Assembly: GCA_003640645.1 (NCBI GenBank)
Contig: QGHH01000004.1
Span: forward strand, 272,772-336,771
Source of the DNA: Fredinandcohnia aciditolerans
GTDB lineage: Bacteria; Bacillota; Bacilli; Bacillales; Bacillaceae_L
DNA: 64,000 bases
Direction of reading: 5' to 3'
The first letter of the stretch is position 1, and each line of letters starts with the position of its first letter. The notes under the pieces were generated by a model. That model did no database searches, had not been told where the DNA came from, and saw only the letters and a program-made list of their open reading frames with translations. Shown here in pieces: positions 8,012 through 15,602 of the stretch. The position numbers were made by a program, and so were the translations under genes.

Positions 8012-8866
8012 TTACTTTACTGGTATCCAAATTTCTGAGTAGTAATCGGGGTCTGCTGCGTTTCCGTCTGAGTATAGCTCAAGCTCAGCAGTCCCTGCAT
8101 ACGCATACCCGCTTGATGGAAACCATTCTGAGTAGATTTTTTTCCATGCGTCCTGCATCGCGTGTGGCATCGCGCCATGAACCTCGAATACGGCCCATTT
8201 TGAAGCTGGTATGTCTAAAATGTCATACTTTCCAGATGCTCCATCCTTGTTTTCCACAGCAACCCAATAATCGATTGCTCTAACATTTGGCTCACTAACA
8301 CAAATGCCTAATATTCCGTTCGTTTCGCCAGTCATTAGCGGAATCAATGAATCGCAGGTACCATCGGAATTCACTTCATCCCATAATTTCGGGATCATAC
8401 TGAGATGCTCATCATTCACACATGAAAACGTTCGTTTTACCCCAACTGCTTTAAATCCTTCCTTCTCAACAATTCGATACTTCACTGGATCTACTCCTTT
8501 CAGACTCACCTGGATGACCAGGCGGCTATATGATTGCAGCTTTCCAATCCCCTTCCGGACATCGCTTGGCGTTACACCGTGTTGTTTCCGAAAGGCTTTT
8601 GTGAAAGCCTCGGGAGTGTCGTAGCCATATTTGTAGGCTAGATCAATAATCTTTGTGTCTGTTCTCGATAGTTCTTCAGCTGCTAATGTTAACCTGCGTC
8701 GGCGGAGGTATTCACCCACTGTAATGTCTGTTAGAATCGAAAATGTCCGTTGAAAATGAAACGGTGATGCATTTGCACGACTCGCTATCTCTTCAATTGA
8801 AACTTCCGTTAGCAGATGGTCCTCCATATAATCAATTGCGTTCTGTAATGATTCTAGCCAACTCAT
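8012..8866 (-). CDS. AraC family regulator with GyrI-like effector domain
   Basis: A 284-residue transcription regulator. Residues 1-105 hold two helix-turn-helix motifs of the AraC/XylS type (VSIEEIASRANASPFHFQRTF and IIDLAYKYGYDTPEAFTKAF). Residues 125-284 form a GyrI-like small-molecule binding domain (VKYRIVEKEGFKAVGV ... SGYAYAGTAELELY ... EIWIPV), as in Rob/BltR-like multidrug sensors. It probably controls a detoxification or efflux gene; no target is evident nearby. The ATG at 8866 is 8 nt after AAGGAG; the GTG at 8875 overlaps that site. Confidence 0.88.
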   Translation of the reverse strand: MSWLESLQNAIDYMEDHLLTEVSIEEIASRANASPFHFQRTFSILTDITVGEYLRRRRLTLAAEELSRTDTKIIDLAYKYGYDTPEAFTKAFRKQHGVTPSDVRKGIGKLQSYSRLVIQVSLKGVDPVKYRIVEKEGFKAVGVKRTFSCVNDEHLSMIPKLWDEVNSDGTCDSLIPLMTGETNGILGICVSEPNVRAIDYWVAVENKDGASGKYDILDIPASKWAVFEVHGAMPHAMQDAWKKIYSEWFPSSGYAYAGTAELELYSDGNAADPDYYSEIWIPVK

Positions 8867-8889
8867 TTCCCTCACTCCTTACCTTCATT

Positions 8890-9402
8890 CTACTTGTCAC
8901 ACATTTTTCCATCCTGTCTTTTTGTGCTTTGTTGAGACAGATTTTTCATAAAAAAGCTTCTTGTATCTTCGTGAGTAAGTTTGTCGCCGACCTCTTTTTC
9001 CGGTATAAATTGAAGCTCTGCAATTTCTTTATCTAATGGAGCAAATTCGCAATTAGAACCTGTGAATTCCACTAAAAACATCGTGGTTTCCTGGCGCTCA
9101 TATCCGATTTTCTTTTTCATTTTTTCAGGGAACTCAAAGTGAATTTTTTCATCAAACTGCTTTATGATCGAAAAATCGATTGAGCCTGTTTCTTCTTGCA
9201 GTTCGCGGAGGATTGCATGTCTTGGAGATTCATCACTATCTTCGATTCCGCCTTTAACAAAATCCCACTCGCCATCTATTTTTTTTGTACCTGTTCGAGT
9301 ATTTATTTTTGTTTTATGTACGAGCAAATAGTGATCTTCTTTATAAACGATTGCTCCAACCGCTTGTCTAATCTTAAAAATGTTGCCATCTGTTTCCAAC
9401 AT
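8890..9402 (-). CDS. Nudix hydrolase
   Basis: A 170-residue Nudix protein with a complete box at residues 52-74: G, five residues, E, seven residues, REL-EE-G (GIEDSDESPRHAILRELQEE). The insert TKINTRTGTKKIDGEWDFVKGG before the box is characteristic of a family-specific long loop. It hydrolyses a nucleoside diphosphate linked to some moiety; the substrate cannot be told. It lies 23 nt upstream of the AraC-type gene in the same direction, so co-transcription is likely. Confidence 0.85.
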   Translation of the reverse strand: MLETDGNIFKIRQAVGAIVYKEDHYLLVHKTKINTRTGTKKIDGEWDFVKGGIEDSDESPRHAILRELQEETGSIDFSIIKQFDEKIHFEFPEKMKKKIGYERQETTMFLVEFTGSNCEFAPLDKEIAELQFIPEKEVGDKLTHEDTRSFFMKNLSQQSTKRQDGKMCDK

Positions 9403-9596
9403 TTTTCGCTTCCGCCCTTTTTAAAAATGATAAGATTTATATGTATTTCGATGCAAACAAACCAAAATCCTTTTAATATATTGAAACGTTTTGGATATCT
9501 AGTTTCTCTAACTAACGAGGAAAGGATTTGAATATTAGCAAACTGGTTGCGAAAGAAAAAAGGGGAATTTTCGAGCTTAATTACATTACCTTAAAT

Positions 9597-9628
9597 AAAA
9601 AAGTCAGGCTATGGTTGCCTGACTTTTT
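9597..9628. terminator. bidirectional terminator
   Basis: AAAAAGTCAGGC and GCCTGACTTTTT form a 12-bp stem around TATGGTT. It is flanked by A and T runs, so it can end transcription from either side. It directly follows the stop of the DUF3231 gene on the minus strand. Confidence 0.85.
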
Positions 9629-9632
9629 CATT

Positions 9633-10640
9633 TTATCGGTCATCTAGAAGTGCTTTCCTGTCAACAGCATGTGGGGGTTTTTCAAACCAGTGTTCGTCAA
9701 TCATGATATTTGCGCCATCTTCTGCGAATTTTCCTACATCGATAATGAACTTACCATACATCATCCCAAGGTCTCGTCTACCGTTCGTTGACATAGCGTT
9801 CGCATAAGACCGAATCTTCATTGAGAACATATCAATCTTATGGAAAACCATCAACTTGTCTGAAAAAGGAGGGATGGATGATGGTTCCACTAAGTCATCA
9901 AGTAATGGATGCCCTGGTAGATTATTTTCATTTAATTTTTCCCTAGCATCTTTAATATGATCATGTGTAATTTCCACTCCGCGTTGCATAAACTCTCTTA
10001 CTTTTTTATGAGTGGCTACTTGGCTAAATCCAATCAATAGCCCTTTACTCGCCACATTATTTTCAAGATTATCTTGAAGGTGTGCAATTTCTAAAGCATG
10101 TAGCGGTCTTGCATCACCAAGGAATCCAGCTAGATAGCTCTGTTTTTCCACAAAACTTACTTCCTTAGGGATTGGGATGATTGGTGGTTTTGTTAAATAA
10201 CCTTTATTCTCTAGAATTTCATTTAGAGCAACTAAAAATTGAATTGTATTGTGGTCGATAGTAAGAATAAGTTCTCTAACGTCTTTCCGTATCATCATAG
10301 GAATCGCAGTAGAGTAAAGGCTAAGCCCTGCCTTTGCAGTATACTTTAAATAATGAAGGTAAAATTCATCTGCAAACAATCTAGGGGCGTCTAGGTTAAC
10401 ATCCTTTTTAACGTCAAATCCAATCGGTATTGGAAAATTATCTTTTTTGAATACCTCTGTAATTCCAGTTATTATTTTTTCGCTGAGGCCTTTTGCTTTT
10501 TTAAGAATCTCCATAATATCAGGGTCCTGGCAATGTTTTTGATAATAGGTTAACACGCAAATGGCCATTGAGTTCCCCATGTAGACCGCCCACAGCTTAC
10601 CCATTTCTGCCGTAGTAAGTTGCTCATTAGTTGGTTTCAT
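9633..10640 (-). CDS. DUF3231 family protein (duplicated ferritin-like domain)
   Basis: A 335-residue protein with two related helical halves (about residues 8-165 and 175-335). Each starts with a helix like LTTAEMGKLWAVYMGNSM or ALEIAHLQDNLENNVASKGL and includes a PIPIGF or LPGHPLLDD motif. DUF3231 proteins are found in spore formers and resemble the CotF-type four-helix fold; a spore role is only inferred. The ATG at 10640 has GAGGAG 7 nt upstream. A TGTCGAA heptamer (Spo0A-box consensus) occurs on the coding strand at 10733-10739, about 93 nt upstream of the start. Confidence 0.82.
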   Translation of the reverse strand: MKPTNEQLTTAEMGKLWAVYMGNSMAICVLTYYQKHCQDPDIMEILKKAKGLSEKIITGITEVFKKDNFPIPIGFDVKKDVNLDAPRLFADEFYLHYLKYTAKAGLSLYSTAIPMMIRKDVRELILTIDHNTIQFLVALNEILENKGYLTKPPIIPIPKEVSFVEKQSYLAGFLGDARPLHALEIAHLQDNLENNVASKGLLIGFSQVATHKKVREFMQRGVEITHDHIKDAREKLNENNLPGHPLLDDLVEPSSIPPFSDKLMVFHKIDMFSMKIRSYANAMSTNGRRDLGMMYGKFIIDVGKFAEDGANIMIDEHWFEKPPHAVDRKALLDDR

Positions 10641-10842
10641 TGCATAACTCCTCATCACTTTTTTTATATAGTATTTTCAAGCTGAGCGAATGTATTCAAA
10701 AATCATAGGCTCTCAAATTTTTTTCGACAAAAATTCTTTCTAATTACTAAAGATGTTGTTGATTCCACTACTATTTCTAACAACAATTGATTTCGACTGA
10801 AAAGACAACGACAAAATTCAACAATTTGGATTTTTTTTACAT

Positions 10843-10871
10843 TTGATTTCATGGTTTCAATCATGTAGTAT
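10843..10871 (+). promoter_or_regulatory. putative sigma-A promoter of the 6S-like RNA
   Basis: TTGATT (10843-10848) and TAGTAT (10866-10871) are separated by 17 bp. This puts the start of transcription within a few bases of the first paired base of the RNA at 10881. Confidence 0.5.
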
Positions 10872-10880
10872 ACATATACA

Positions 10881-11070
10881 AGCTACATTGTACGTAATCA
10901 TAATAAAGTTTAACCTTTGAACTGTAATAGGGAGTTTAACATTGAAGCTGGAATGGCAGGCCTTCGTCCATGGCGACTTGAAGGACATACAGGAACGTTT
11001 CTGCAAACACCCACTTTGAGGAGTGGTGGTTTTAAACTTTCTTAGCGTATTACGGCAATTGTGGCTTTTC
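10881..11070 (+). ncRNA. ssrS: 6S RNA (SsrS/BsrA type)
   Basis: About 190 nt that fold as a 6S RNA. The 5' strand from AGCTACATTG to AATAAAG pairs with the 3' strand CTTTCTTAGCG to GTGGCT to give a long interrupted closing stem. A largely unpaired central region follows (GTTTAACCTTTGAACTG on the 5' side). A terminal hairpin (GGCCTTCGTCC / GACTTGAAGGAC) and a 3' hairpin around CCCACTTTGAGGAGTGG complete it. Length and layout match the Bacillus 6S RNAs, which bind sigma-A RNA polymerase as a promoter mimic. The identity rests on structure and recalled sequence resemblance, not on a search. Confidence 0.7.
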
Positions 11071-11081
11071 CAATTTCATGC

Positions 11082-11115
11082 TAATCCATTTTCCAATAGG
11101 AGAGTGGATTTTTTA
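11082..11115 (+). terminator. terminator downstream of the 6S-like RNA
   Basis: AATCCA and TGGATT bracket a TCC/GGA inner stem and are followed by TTTTTATTTG. Confidence 0.6.
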
Positions 11116-11132
11116 TTTGTCGTTTCAATGTC

Positions 11133-11162
11133 TTGACCTTTTTCAGTAATTAATTTTATAAT
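11133..11162 (+). promoter_or_regulatory. tRNA-Arg promoter
   Basis: TTGACC (11133-11138), an 18-bp spacer and TATAAT (11157-11162) lie 33 nt upstream of the mature tRNA 5' end. This is a strong consensus sigma-A promoter. Confidence 0.7.
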
Positions 11163-11195
11163 TAATTTCTGTAGTATATTTATTTTTTATATGAT

Positions 11196-11269
11196 GTCCC
11201 AGTAGCTCAGTAGGATAGAGCGACAGCCTCCTAAGCTGTAGGTCGTAGGTTCGATTCCTATCTGGGACG
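11196..11269 (+). tRNA. tRNA-Arg (anticodon CCU)
   Basis: The acceptor stem GTCCCAG pairs with CTGGGAC at 11262-11268, with discriminator G. The anticodon arm ACAGC-CTCCTAA-GCTGT reads anticodon CCU, and the T arm has GGTTCGATTCC. CCA is not encoded. The 3' half is the attachment site of the integrative element that follows, and it is reconstituted identically by the element end. Confidence 0.95.
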
Positions 11270-11274
11270 CTAAA
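11221..11274. other. attL: 54-bp attachment repeat in tRNA-Arg
   Basis: Identical over 54 bp to 22598-22651. It covers the anticodon loop, T arm, acceptor 3' strand and five bases beyond the discriminator. Integration therefore leaves a complete tRNA gene at the left end. Confidence 0.92.
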
Positions 11275-11282
11275 ACCTTGTA

Positions 11283-11348
11283 AACACTGATATTTTTGCG
11301 TTTCTTTCGGAATGAACTTTCCTGTAAGAAATACATAATATCAGTGTT
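11283..11348. promoter_or_regulatory. inverted integrase arm-type sites / hairpin next to attL
   Basis: AACACTGATATT (11283-11294) and its exact reverse complement AATATCAGTGTT (11337-11348) flank 42 bp, with a T run after. It can be a terminator hairpin for the tRNA. A related 12-mer, AATATCAACGTT, lies at 22566-22577 inside attR. This pattern fits arm-type binding sites of a tyrosine recombinase. Confidence 0.5.
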
Positions 11349-11424
11349 TTTTTATGTCTATATAGGACTTGCTTGAAAGTGTATTTAGGACCCTCAGACC
11401 TTTAAAAAAGGAGGAATTTTAAGA

Positions 11425-12474
11425 ATGGGAAGAAGATTTATTGTAGAAAGAGGTCCTAAAGCCAAAGTGGACCGACAGCCTAACCAGGACCAAAAGTCTA
11501 GTGAGGTCCTATATACAATTACTGAAGCTGTAGAAATTTTCATTCGAGCAAAAGAAGCAGAGGGAATTAGAAATAGCACAATCAAGGGTTATTTCGACAC
11601 AGTAAGATATCTCACTGACTGGCTACGGGAAGACGTTAAGTTCATCGATGATATTACACCTTCTATCTTAAGGGACTATATCAAGTATTTAAGGATGGAC
11701 AGAATACCTTATGAAGAAGATACTAACAGGAAGCGTAAAGGAAAGGGGTTATCTGTAAATACAATCAACATTCGCTTAAGAAACCTGCGAACAATGTTTC
11801 GATTCTTGCACAAGGAGGGAATAATTAATGTAAACCCCACAGCTAATATTCCTCTTGTTCGCGATGACGAACTGGAAGAGGTACCAGGCCTAACAGATGA
11901 AGAACTCGATGCTATCCTTGATTCATATGACGATAACTTATTTGCACAATGGAGAGACAAAACTTTGGTCCTTTTATTGTTAGATACTGGGCTACGGATA
12001 AATGAAGCACTATCTCTTACTTCTGAACAACTTGATTTTAGGGACCTTACTATCTTTGTTCCTTCTCAAATCGCAAAGAACCGGAAGTATCGTGAGGTTC
12101 CAATCAGTCGAGAGGTCGCAAAAAGATTAAGACAACTCTTAGATGAGACTCAACAGTATTTCGGAGATAACTGTCAATTGTTTATGAATGCTTTTGGAGA
12201 AGACTTTACAGCAGATGCGTTTAGAAGGAGATTGAATCGCCTGAAGCGAAAGTTAGGGATCGAACGATTACACCCTCATATGTTTAGGCATACTTTCGCG
12301 AGAAACTACATTTTAAATGGTGGAGACATATTCACCTTACAAAAGATACTGGATCATGCAGATATTCAAACTACAAGGAAATACATTCAAATGGATAAAG
12401 AGCATCTTAGACAACAACACAATAAATTTTCACCTGTAAGAAAGTTAATTAATCGTAAAGGTAGAAAGTTATAA
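11425..12474 (+). CDS. int: tyrosine recombinase / integrase of the element
   Basis: A 349-residue site-specific recombinase. The N-terminal SAM-like core-binding domain spans about residues 30-135 (ITEAVEIFIRAKEAEGIRNS). The catalytic domain shows the full set: R191 in DTGLRINEAL, a Lys in the KNRKYREVPI hairpin, H285-x-x-R288 in HPHMFRHTF, H311 in LDHADIQTT and nucleophile Y320. It should integrate and excise the element at tRNA-Arg. AAGGAGG precedes the ATG by about 9 nt. It is the only plus-strand gene at this end and is followed by its own terminator. Confidence 0.95.
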   Translation: MGRRFIVERGPKAKVDRQPNQDQKSSEVLYTITEAVEIFIRAKEAEGIRNSTIKGYFDTVRYLTDWLREDVKFIDDITPSILRDYIKYLRMDRIPYEEDTNRKRKGKGLSVNTINIRLRNLRTMFRFLHKEGIINVNPTANIPLVRDDELEEVPGLTDEELDAILDSYDDNLFAQWRDKTLVLLLLDTGLRINEALSLTSEQLDFRDLTIFVPSQIAKNRKYREVPISREVAKRLRQLLDETQQYFGDNCQLFMNAFGEDFTADAFRRRLNRLKRKLGIERLHPHMFRHTFARNYILNGGDIFTLQKILDHADIQTTRKYIQMDKEHLRQQHNKFSPVRKLINRKGRKL

Positions 12475-12481
12475 GTATAGG

Positions 12482-12506
12482 GGGCGGTGTAGTACCGTCC
12501 TTTTAT
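12482..12506 (+). terminator. terminator after the integrase gene
   Basis: GGGCGGT (12482-12488) pairs with ACCGTCC (12494-12500), with one G-T pair, followed by TTTTATAT. Confidence 0.7.
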
Positions 12507-12533
12507 ATAAAAAAAGGCACCATAGATGGATGC

Positions 12534-13130
12534 TTAAACTGTTGCATACTTGTTCATCTTCCCTGGCATTTCATAAACAAATCTAAGTAACATTCCAGTG
12601 AATTCTAATAATTCAATTGCCTCTTCCTTGCTTATACTTGGAATCTCATGAGTTGCTTCATTACCTTTTTTTCTAATATGATCGACCCAATCTCTACTGT
12701 TAGGCGGAATATAGTGGTTTTCTTCTAAATATGTTACATAAAAAGCAAATGATTTTCCCTCAACTGCACCTTTTGAAACTGATACATTCATTAATAATTT
12801 TCTACATGATAGGACTGTAGATGTGTATGCATTAATTGAAATACAATTTTTCGCCTCACTATATAACGCTTCAATATCTTTCGGTAAAAATTCTATACGA
12901 TCTCCAAATGATTGACCCGGTACCTGTTCATTACCACTTATGAATGTTGGCTTATTACAATTTGGGCAAATATAAATATTACCACTAGATAAAGTCCTAA
13001 GTTTTGAATCTTGATAATTACATTTATATCTTCTAGATGGACCAACATTGGAATCGCAAAAACCACATAAATACGAAACGCCTTGAACACCATCTGAATT
13101 TGTGCTCCAAGTGCCTCTCAATTTTTCCAT
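12534..13130 (-). CDS. DUF4145 domain protein with N-terminal zinc ribbon
   Basis: A 198-residue protein. Two cysteine pairs, CGFC near residue 22 and CPNC near residue 59, suggest a zinc ribbon. The C-terminal part with AYTSTVLSCRKLLMNVSVSKG and RKKGNEATHEIPSISKEEAIEL matches the DUF4145 helical domain. That domain is often found alone on mobile elements and fused to restriction-enzyme subunits. Its function is not known; a role in defence or nucleic-acid binding is only an inference. The ATG at 13130 has GGGGGA 6 nt upstream. The leader is nearly the same as that of the next gene (see 13131-13184). Confidence 0.7.
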   Translation of the reverse strand: MEKLRGTWSTNSDGVQGVSYLCGFCDSNVGPSRRYKCNYQDSKLRTLSSGNIYICPNCNKPTFISGNEQVPGQSFGDRIEFLPKDIEALYSEAKNCISINAYTSTVLSCRKLLMNVSVSKGAVEGKSFAFYVTYLEENHYIPPNSRDWVDHIRKKGNEATHEIPSISKEEAIELLEFTGMLLRFVYEMPGKMNKYATV

Positions 13131-13184
13131 TTTGATTCCCCCTTCTTCTCTTAAATTTCGACAAAAGGATACTTTTTCCTGCAA
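13131..13184 (-). promoter_or_regulatory. duplicated leader with TGTCGAA box (copy 1)
   Basis: This leader matches 13565-13618 at roughly 46 of 50 positions. Both run from TGCAGGAAAA through TATCCTTTTGTCGAA to AGAGAAGAAGGGGG. TGTCGAA lies at 13157-13163, 27 nt before the start codon. The heptamer matches the Spo0A-box consensus, but it could equally be an operator of an element-encoded regulator. Confidence 0.5.
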
Positions 13185-13216
13185 AAAAGCACCCTAGATG
13201 GATGCTTTGTAAACAA

Positions 13217-13564
13217 TTATTTAATTGGGTTACTCCTTGGATGCGGAGCTGTAATGTCCATAAAATTAACTTTTACCCCATTCTCCACTAACTCTCTAAC
13301 AGAATAAATTTTGCCATGCTTATTTGTGTAGTTATTGATGCTTCCGTTTACCAAGTCTTGAAGGAATACACCAATATGTTTGTCTTTATATTTTTCATTC
13401 TCACCATCTAAATTAAATAACCTTTGGAAAGATTTTTCAAAATAGATATTTGATAACGTCACTTCTGTTAGTTCATTATTCTTATGACTGATACGGTTGA
13501 CTTCATAATAATTTCCGTACTCGTCCATTACTAAATGAAAATTAGAAAGTTCATTGATATTCAT
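13217..13564 (-). CDS. hypothetical protein of the element
   Basis: A 115-residue acidic soluble protein beginning MNINELSNFHLVMDEYGNYY. No family recognised. It has alternating strands and charged loops (LDGENEKYKDKHIG, KHGKIYSVRELVENG) and no membrane segment. The ATG at 13564 has AAGGGGG 6 nt upstream. The open frame reads 18 codons further up, but only because the duplicated leader happens to be open. It sits between the DUF4145 gene and another small gene in the same direction, each with its own leader. Confidence 0.6.
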   Translation of the reverse strand: MNINELSNFHLVMDEYGNYYEVNRISHKNNELTEVTLSNIYFEKSFQRLFNLDGENEKYKDKHIGVFLQDLVNGSINNYTNKHGKIYSVRELVENGVKVNFMDITAPHPRSNPIK

Positions 13565-13618
13565 ATTTACACCCCCTTCTTCTCTTAGATTTCGACAAAA
13601 GGATATATTTTCCTGCAA
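13565..13618 (-). promoter_or_regulatory. duplicated leader with TGTCGAA box (copy 2)
   Basis: Near-identical to 13131-13184. TGTCGAA is at 13591-13597, again 27 nt before the start codon. TATATCC just upstream could be a -10 element, which would place the heptamer over the transcription start like an operator. Confidence 0.5.
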
Positions 13619-13670
13619 TATTTAACAAGAACTTCAACCTAATTCTGAAATATCATAACCTTTATTTTCA

Positions 13671-13901
13671 TTAAATTAGTAGGAAATTGGATTTAGTTAA
13701 ATGAGGATATTCTGCAGGAGTTACTTCTCGAAGAAAACCGTGGCTAACATTCGAAGTCATAAGGGTCCATCTACTTGTGGTGATGATTCCATTGCAATAA
13801 CGTTTTATTGTGTCTTCCATATGCTTTGCTAACTTAGCCTTTAAATAATACTCACTAAAACAACTTTCATTTGATATAACATGCAAAACAAAATATTTCA
13901 T
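13671..13901 (-). CDS. hypothetical small protein of the element
   Basis: A 76-residue protein starting MKYFVLHVISNESCFSEYYL and ending LTKSNFLLI. No family recognised. It looks like a compact alpha/beta domain (strand, helix AKLAKHMEDTIKRYC, strands). The ATG at 13901 has AAAGGAGG upstream, and a TGTCGAA box lies at 13927-13933. The longer open frame upstream is not used, because it lacks a ribosome site. Confidence 0.55.
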   Translation of the reverse strand: MKYFVLHVISNESCFSEYYLKAKLAKHMEDTIKRYCNGIITTSRWTLMTSNVSHGFLREVTPAEYPHLTKSNFLLI

Positions 13902-13926
13902 CAATATTCCTCCTTTAGAGGGGAAG

Positions 13927-13933
13927 TTCGACA
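13927..13933 (-). promoter_or_regulatory. TGTCGAA box upstream of the 76-residue gene
   Basis: TGTCGAA on the minus strand, 26 nt before the start codon. A related TTGTCAAAG lies about 20 nt further upstream. Confidence 0.4.
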
Positions 13934-13994
13934 AGAAACCACTTTTACCCTTTGACAACTTTGTGAATAAATAAAAAAACATCCCGTAGGATGC

Positions 13995-14459
13995 TTATTC
14001 AACGTGATTTGCTTTTAATAGATATTTTAAGCCTGTAATTATAAACTGGATGCCTACTCCGACTCCTTTTTCCACGATTTGTTTCTTGACCTCTTCTAAA
14101 AACATTTGATTAATATTCGTCGGTTCAGAGTTTGAGACAATTTCATCTAACTTGTCTTGAATCACAAGCATATTTGCTTCTGTAATAGTCCCATTTATTT
14201 TATTTATTTGTTCAAGGTTAATGAGTAATGATACCAGTTTTGAAGAATCTTCGCTGATATTTTTCAAAAAATCCAATTCCGTTTCCTTTAACTTCAACAT
14301 TTGCTCATTTTGATTGGCATTTATCTCTAACAACTCAACATTTCTTTTTTGCCTTTCTATTTCCTCATACTTAGCCCTATATATTTGTTCTTGCACTAAT
14401 CTCATTTGTCGTTGAGTTTCTGCTATACCTTGTCTAAAGTTATCCATATGATCAGACAT
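13995..14459 (-). CDS. coiled-coil protein with hydrophobic C-terminus
   Basis: A 154-residue protein. Residues 5-75 form a long coiled coil rich in Q, R, E and K (IAETQRQMRLVQEQIYRAKY and onward). The C-terminal 25 residues (GVGVGIQFIITGLKYLLKAN) are hydrophobic and may be a membrane-associating helix. No family recognised; the layout resembles small phage or plasmid membrane-linked accessory proteins. The ATG has GGGGGAGG upstream and a TGTCGAA box 28 nt before it. Confidence 0.6.
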   Translation of the reverse strand: MSDHMDNFRQGIAETQRQMRLVQEQIYRAKYEEIERQKRNVELLEINANQNEQMLKLKETELDFLKNISEDSSKLVSLLINLEQINKINGTITEANMLVIQDKLDEIVSNSEPTNINQMFLEEVKKQIVEKGVGVGIQFIITGLKYLLKANHVE

Positions 14460-14486
14460 TTCATTCCCTCCCCCTTCGTCTAACAG

Positions 14487-14493
14487 TTCGACA
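14487..14493 (-). promoter_or_regulatory. TGTCGAA box upstream of the coiled-coil gene
   Basis: The leader TGCAGGAAAATATCCCCTTT precedes TGTCGAA. It is the same arrangement as copies 1 and 2, 28 nt from the start codon. Confidence 0.45.
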
Positions 14494-14623
14494 AAAGGGG
14501 ATATTTTCCTGCATTATATAACCATCAATATAACTAATATGAATGAAATTTTATTTTATAGAAGAGTTGAAGGTTATAAAACCGCTTTAGTATGCTTGTT
14601 TACAAAGAAAAGGAGTTGATTTT

Positions 14624-14794
14624 TTGAAAAGAAATACTAAGGATCATTGGAGTTGTGAATTTGTTGGTGAAGGCGAAGAGGACATTAGGGATATTCTAAA
14701 AAGACAGTTTGTGAGTTGGCTAAACGAACAGCACGCCTATCCAGTGATAAGCCTAAAGGAAACACCCAAAGAGGAATTATACAGAAATAAATAA
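14624..14794 (+). CDS. small hypothetical protein on the opposite strand
   Basis: A 56-residue protein from a TTG start with AAAAGGAG 8 nt upstream: MKRNTKDHWSCEFVGEGEED, then a helix (IRDILKRQFVSWLNEQH) and a short tail. A terminator hairpin begins at its stop codon, which strongly supports a real gene. No family recognised. It is the only plus-strand gene between int and the DUF6710-like gene, so it could belong to a separate regulatory unit of the element. Confidence 0.6.
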   Translation: MKRNTKDHWSCEFVGEGEEDIRDILKRQFVSWLNEQHAYPVISLKETPKEELYRNK

Positions 14795-14820
14795 CCTGAT
14801 CCGTATGGACCAGGCTTTTT
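14795..14820 (+). terminator. terminator of the 56-residue gene
   Basis: CCTG (14795-14798) pairs with CAGG (14811-14814), with TCC/GGA inside, followed by CTTTTTTA. Confidence 0.7.
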
Positions 14821-15008
14821 TATTGGTGGTTATAGACCATTTTATAGAAGGTTGGGAGGCAATTTCTTATTTAATAACCTTTTATTTAGTTGTTAGATAT
14901 TTATATTAATCAGTTTTAGAAGTATCTTAGGTAGGTAATCCGAATGAAGGGAGGTCCTTCACATCCTTTCTATAATAAATTTGGTTTAGATACTCCTTAA
15001 AATCTGAA

Positions 15009-15590
15009 TCAACCAATATAAGAAAATGTCTTAAGCTCTTCGAATTCAGGATCAGCAACGATTTTGATACCCGCTCCTTTGATTCTACTTTCATAGCGTT
15101 CCAAGACTTCAGCAAGCTCTAGGCGACCTGCTCCGATTCTATCGTTTTGGGTAGGTTGCCATACATTTATTTTAAGTGACCCCTCTCTCTTAATTAGGCC
15201 AATAAACTTTTCTAATACCTCTCTATCGCGTGGAGTAATTTCTAGGTCAGTAGACTTTAAGTCAATTAAATGAATACACTCACGACCTTCTTTAACTCTT
15301 ACTCTTAAATTGTCGAGCTCCTGTATAAAAGCTCTTCGTCGAGAGTGGTCTTTCATGATTCTACGAGTGTCATTAATTCGAAGCTTACATAAATCTAAAA
15401 ACTCTTTTAAATATCGGTTGTTGTGAATATTGGCGATTAAATCAACCTCTCGCCACTCACCATGTAAGGTATAGTCCATTTCGCGCATATAATTAACTAA
15501 GCCTAAAGCAATCTTCTTATCGGGTACATGGCCTTCAGTTCGATAATTGTGATCCATTAAAGGTATATAATCAAAATCTAAGTTTTTCAT
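15009..15590 (-). CDS. hypothetical protein of the element
   Basis: A 193-residue soluble, charged protein (MKNLDFDYIPLMDHNYRTEG ... VADPEFEELKTFSYIG). No family recognised. Features are a helical middle (LCKLRINDTRRIMKDHSRRR) and a predicted alpha/beta C-terminal half. The ATG at 15590 has GGAGG 8 nt upstream. After the stop, the +1 frame stays open for a further coding-like tail (VDSDFKEYLNQIYYRKDV) to 14927, so the gene may once have been about 28 residues longer. It is the last gene of the minus-strand run 15009-16237, with 12-nt spacing to the gene before it. Confidence 0.6.
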   Translation of the reverse strand: MKNLDFDYIPLMDHNYRTEGHVPDKKIALGLVNYMREMDYTLHGEWREVDLIANIHNNRYLKEFLDLCKLRINDTRRIMKDHSRRRAFIQELDNLRVRVKEGRECIHLIDLKSTDLEITPRDREVLEKFIGLIKREGSLKINVWQPTQNDRIGAGRLELAEVLERYESRIKGAGIKIVADPEFEELKTFSYIG

Positions 15591-15602
15591 TATCAATTCC
15601 TC

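Noticed and set aside
9451-9531. 26-codon plus-strand frame MQTNQNPFNILKRF...
   Set aside because: No ribosome site and no support beyond being open.
14927-15115. 62-codon frame overlapping the 193-residue gene
   Set aside because: Lies mostly in another frame of a better-supported gene; only its last 28 codons look coding, noted as a possible lost tail.
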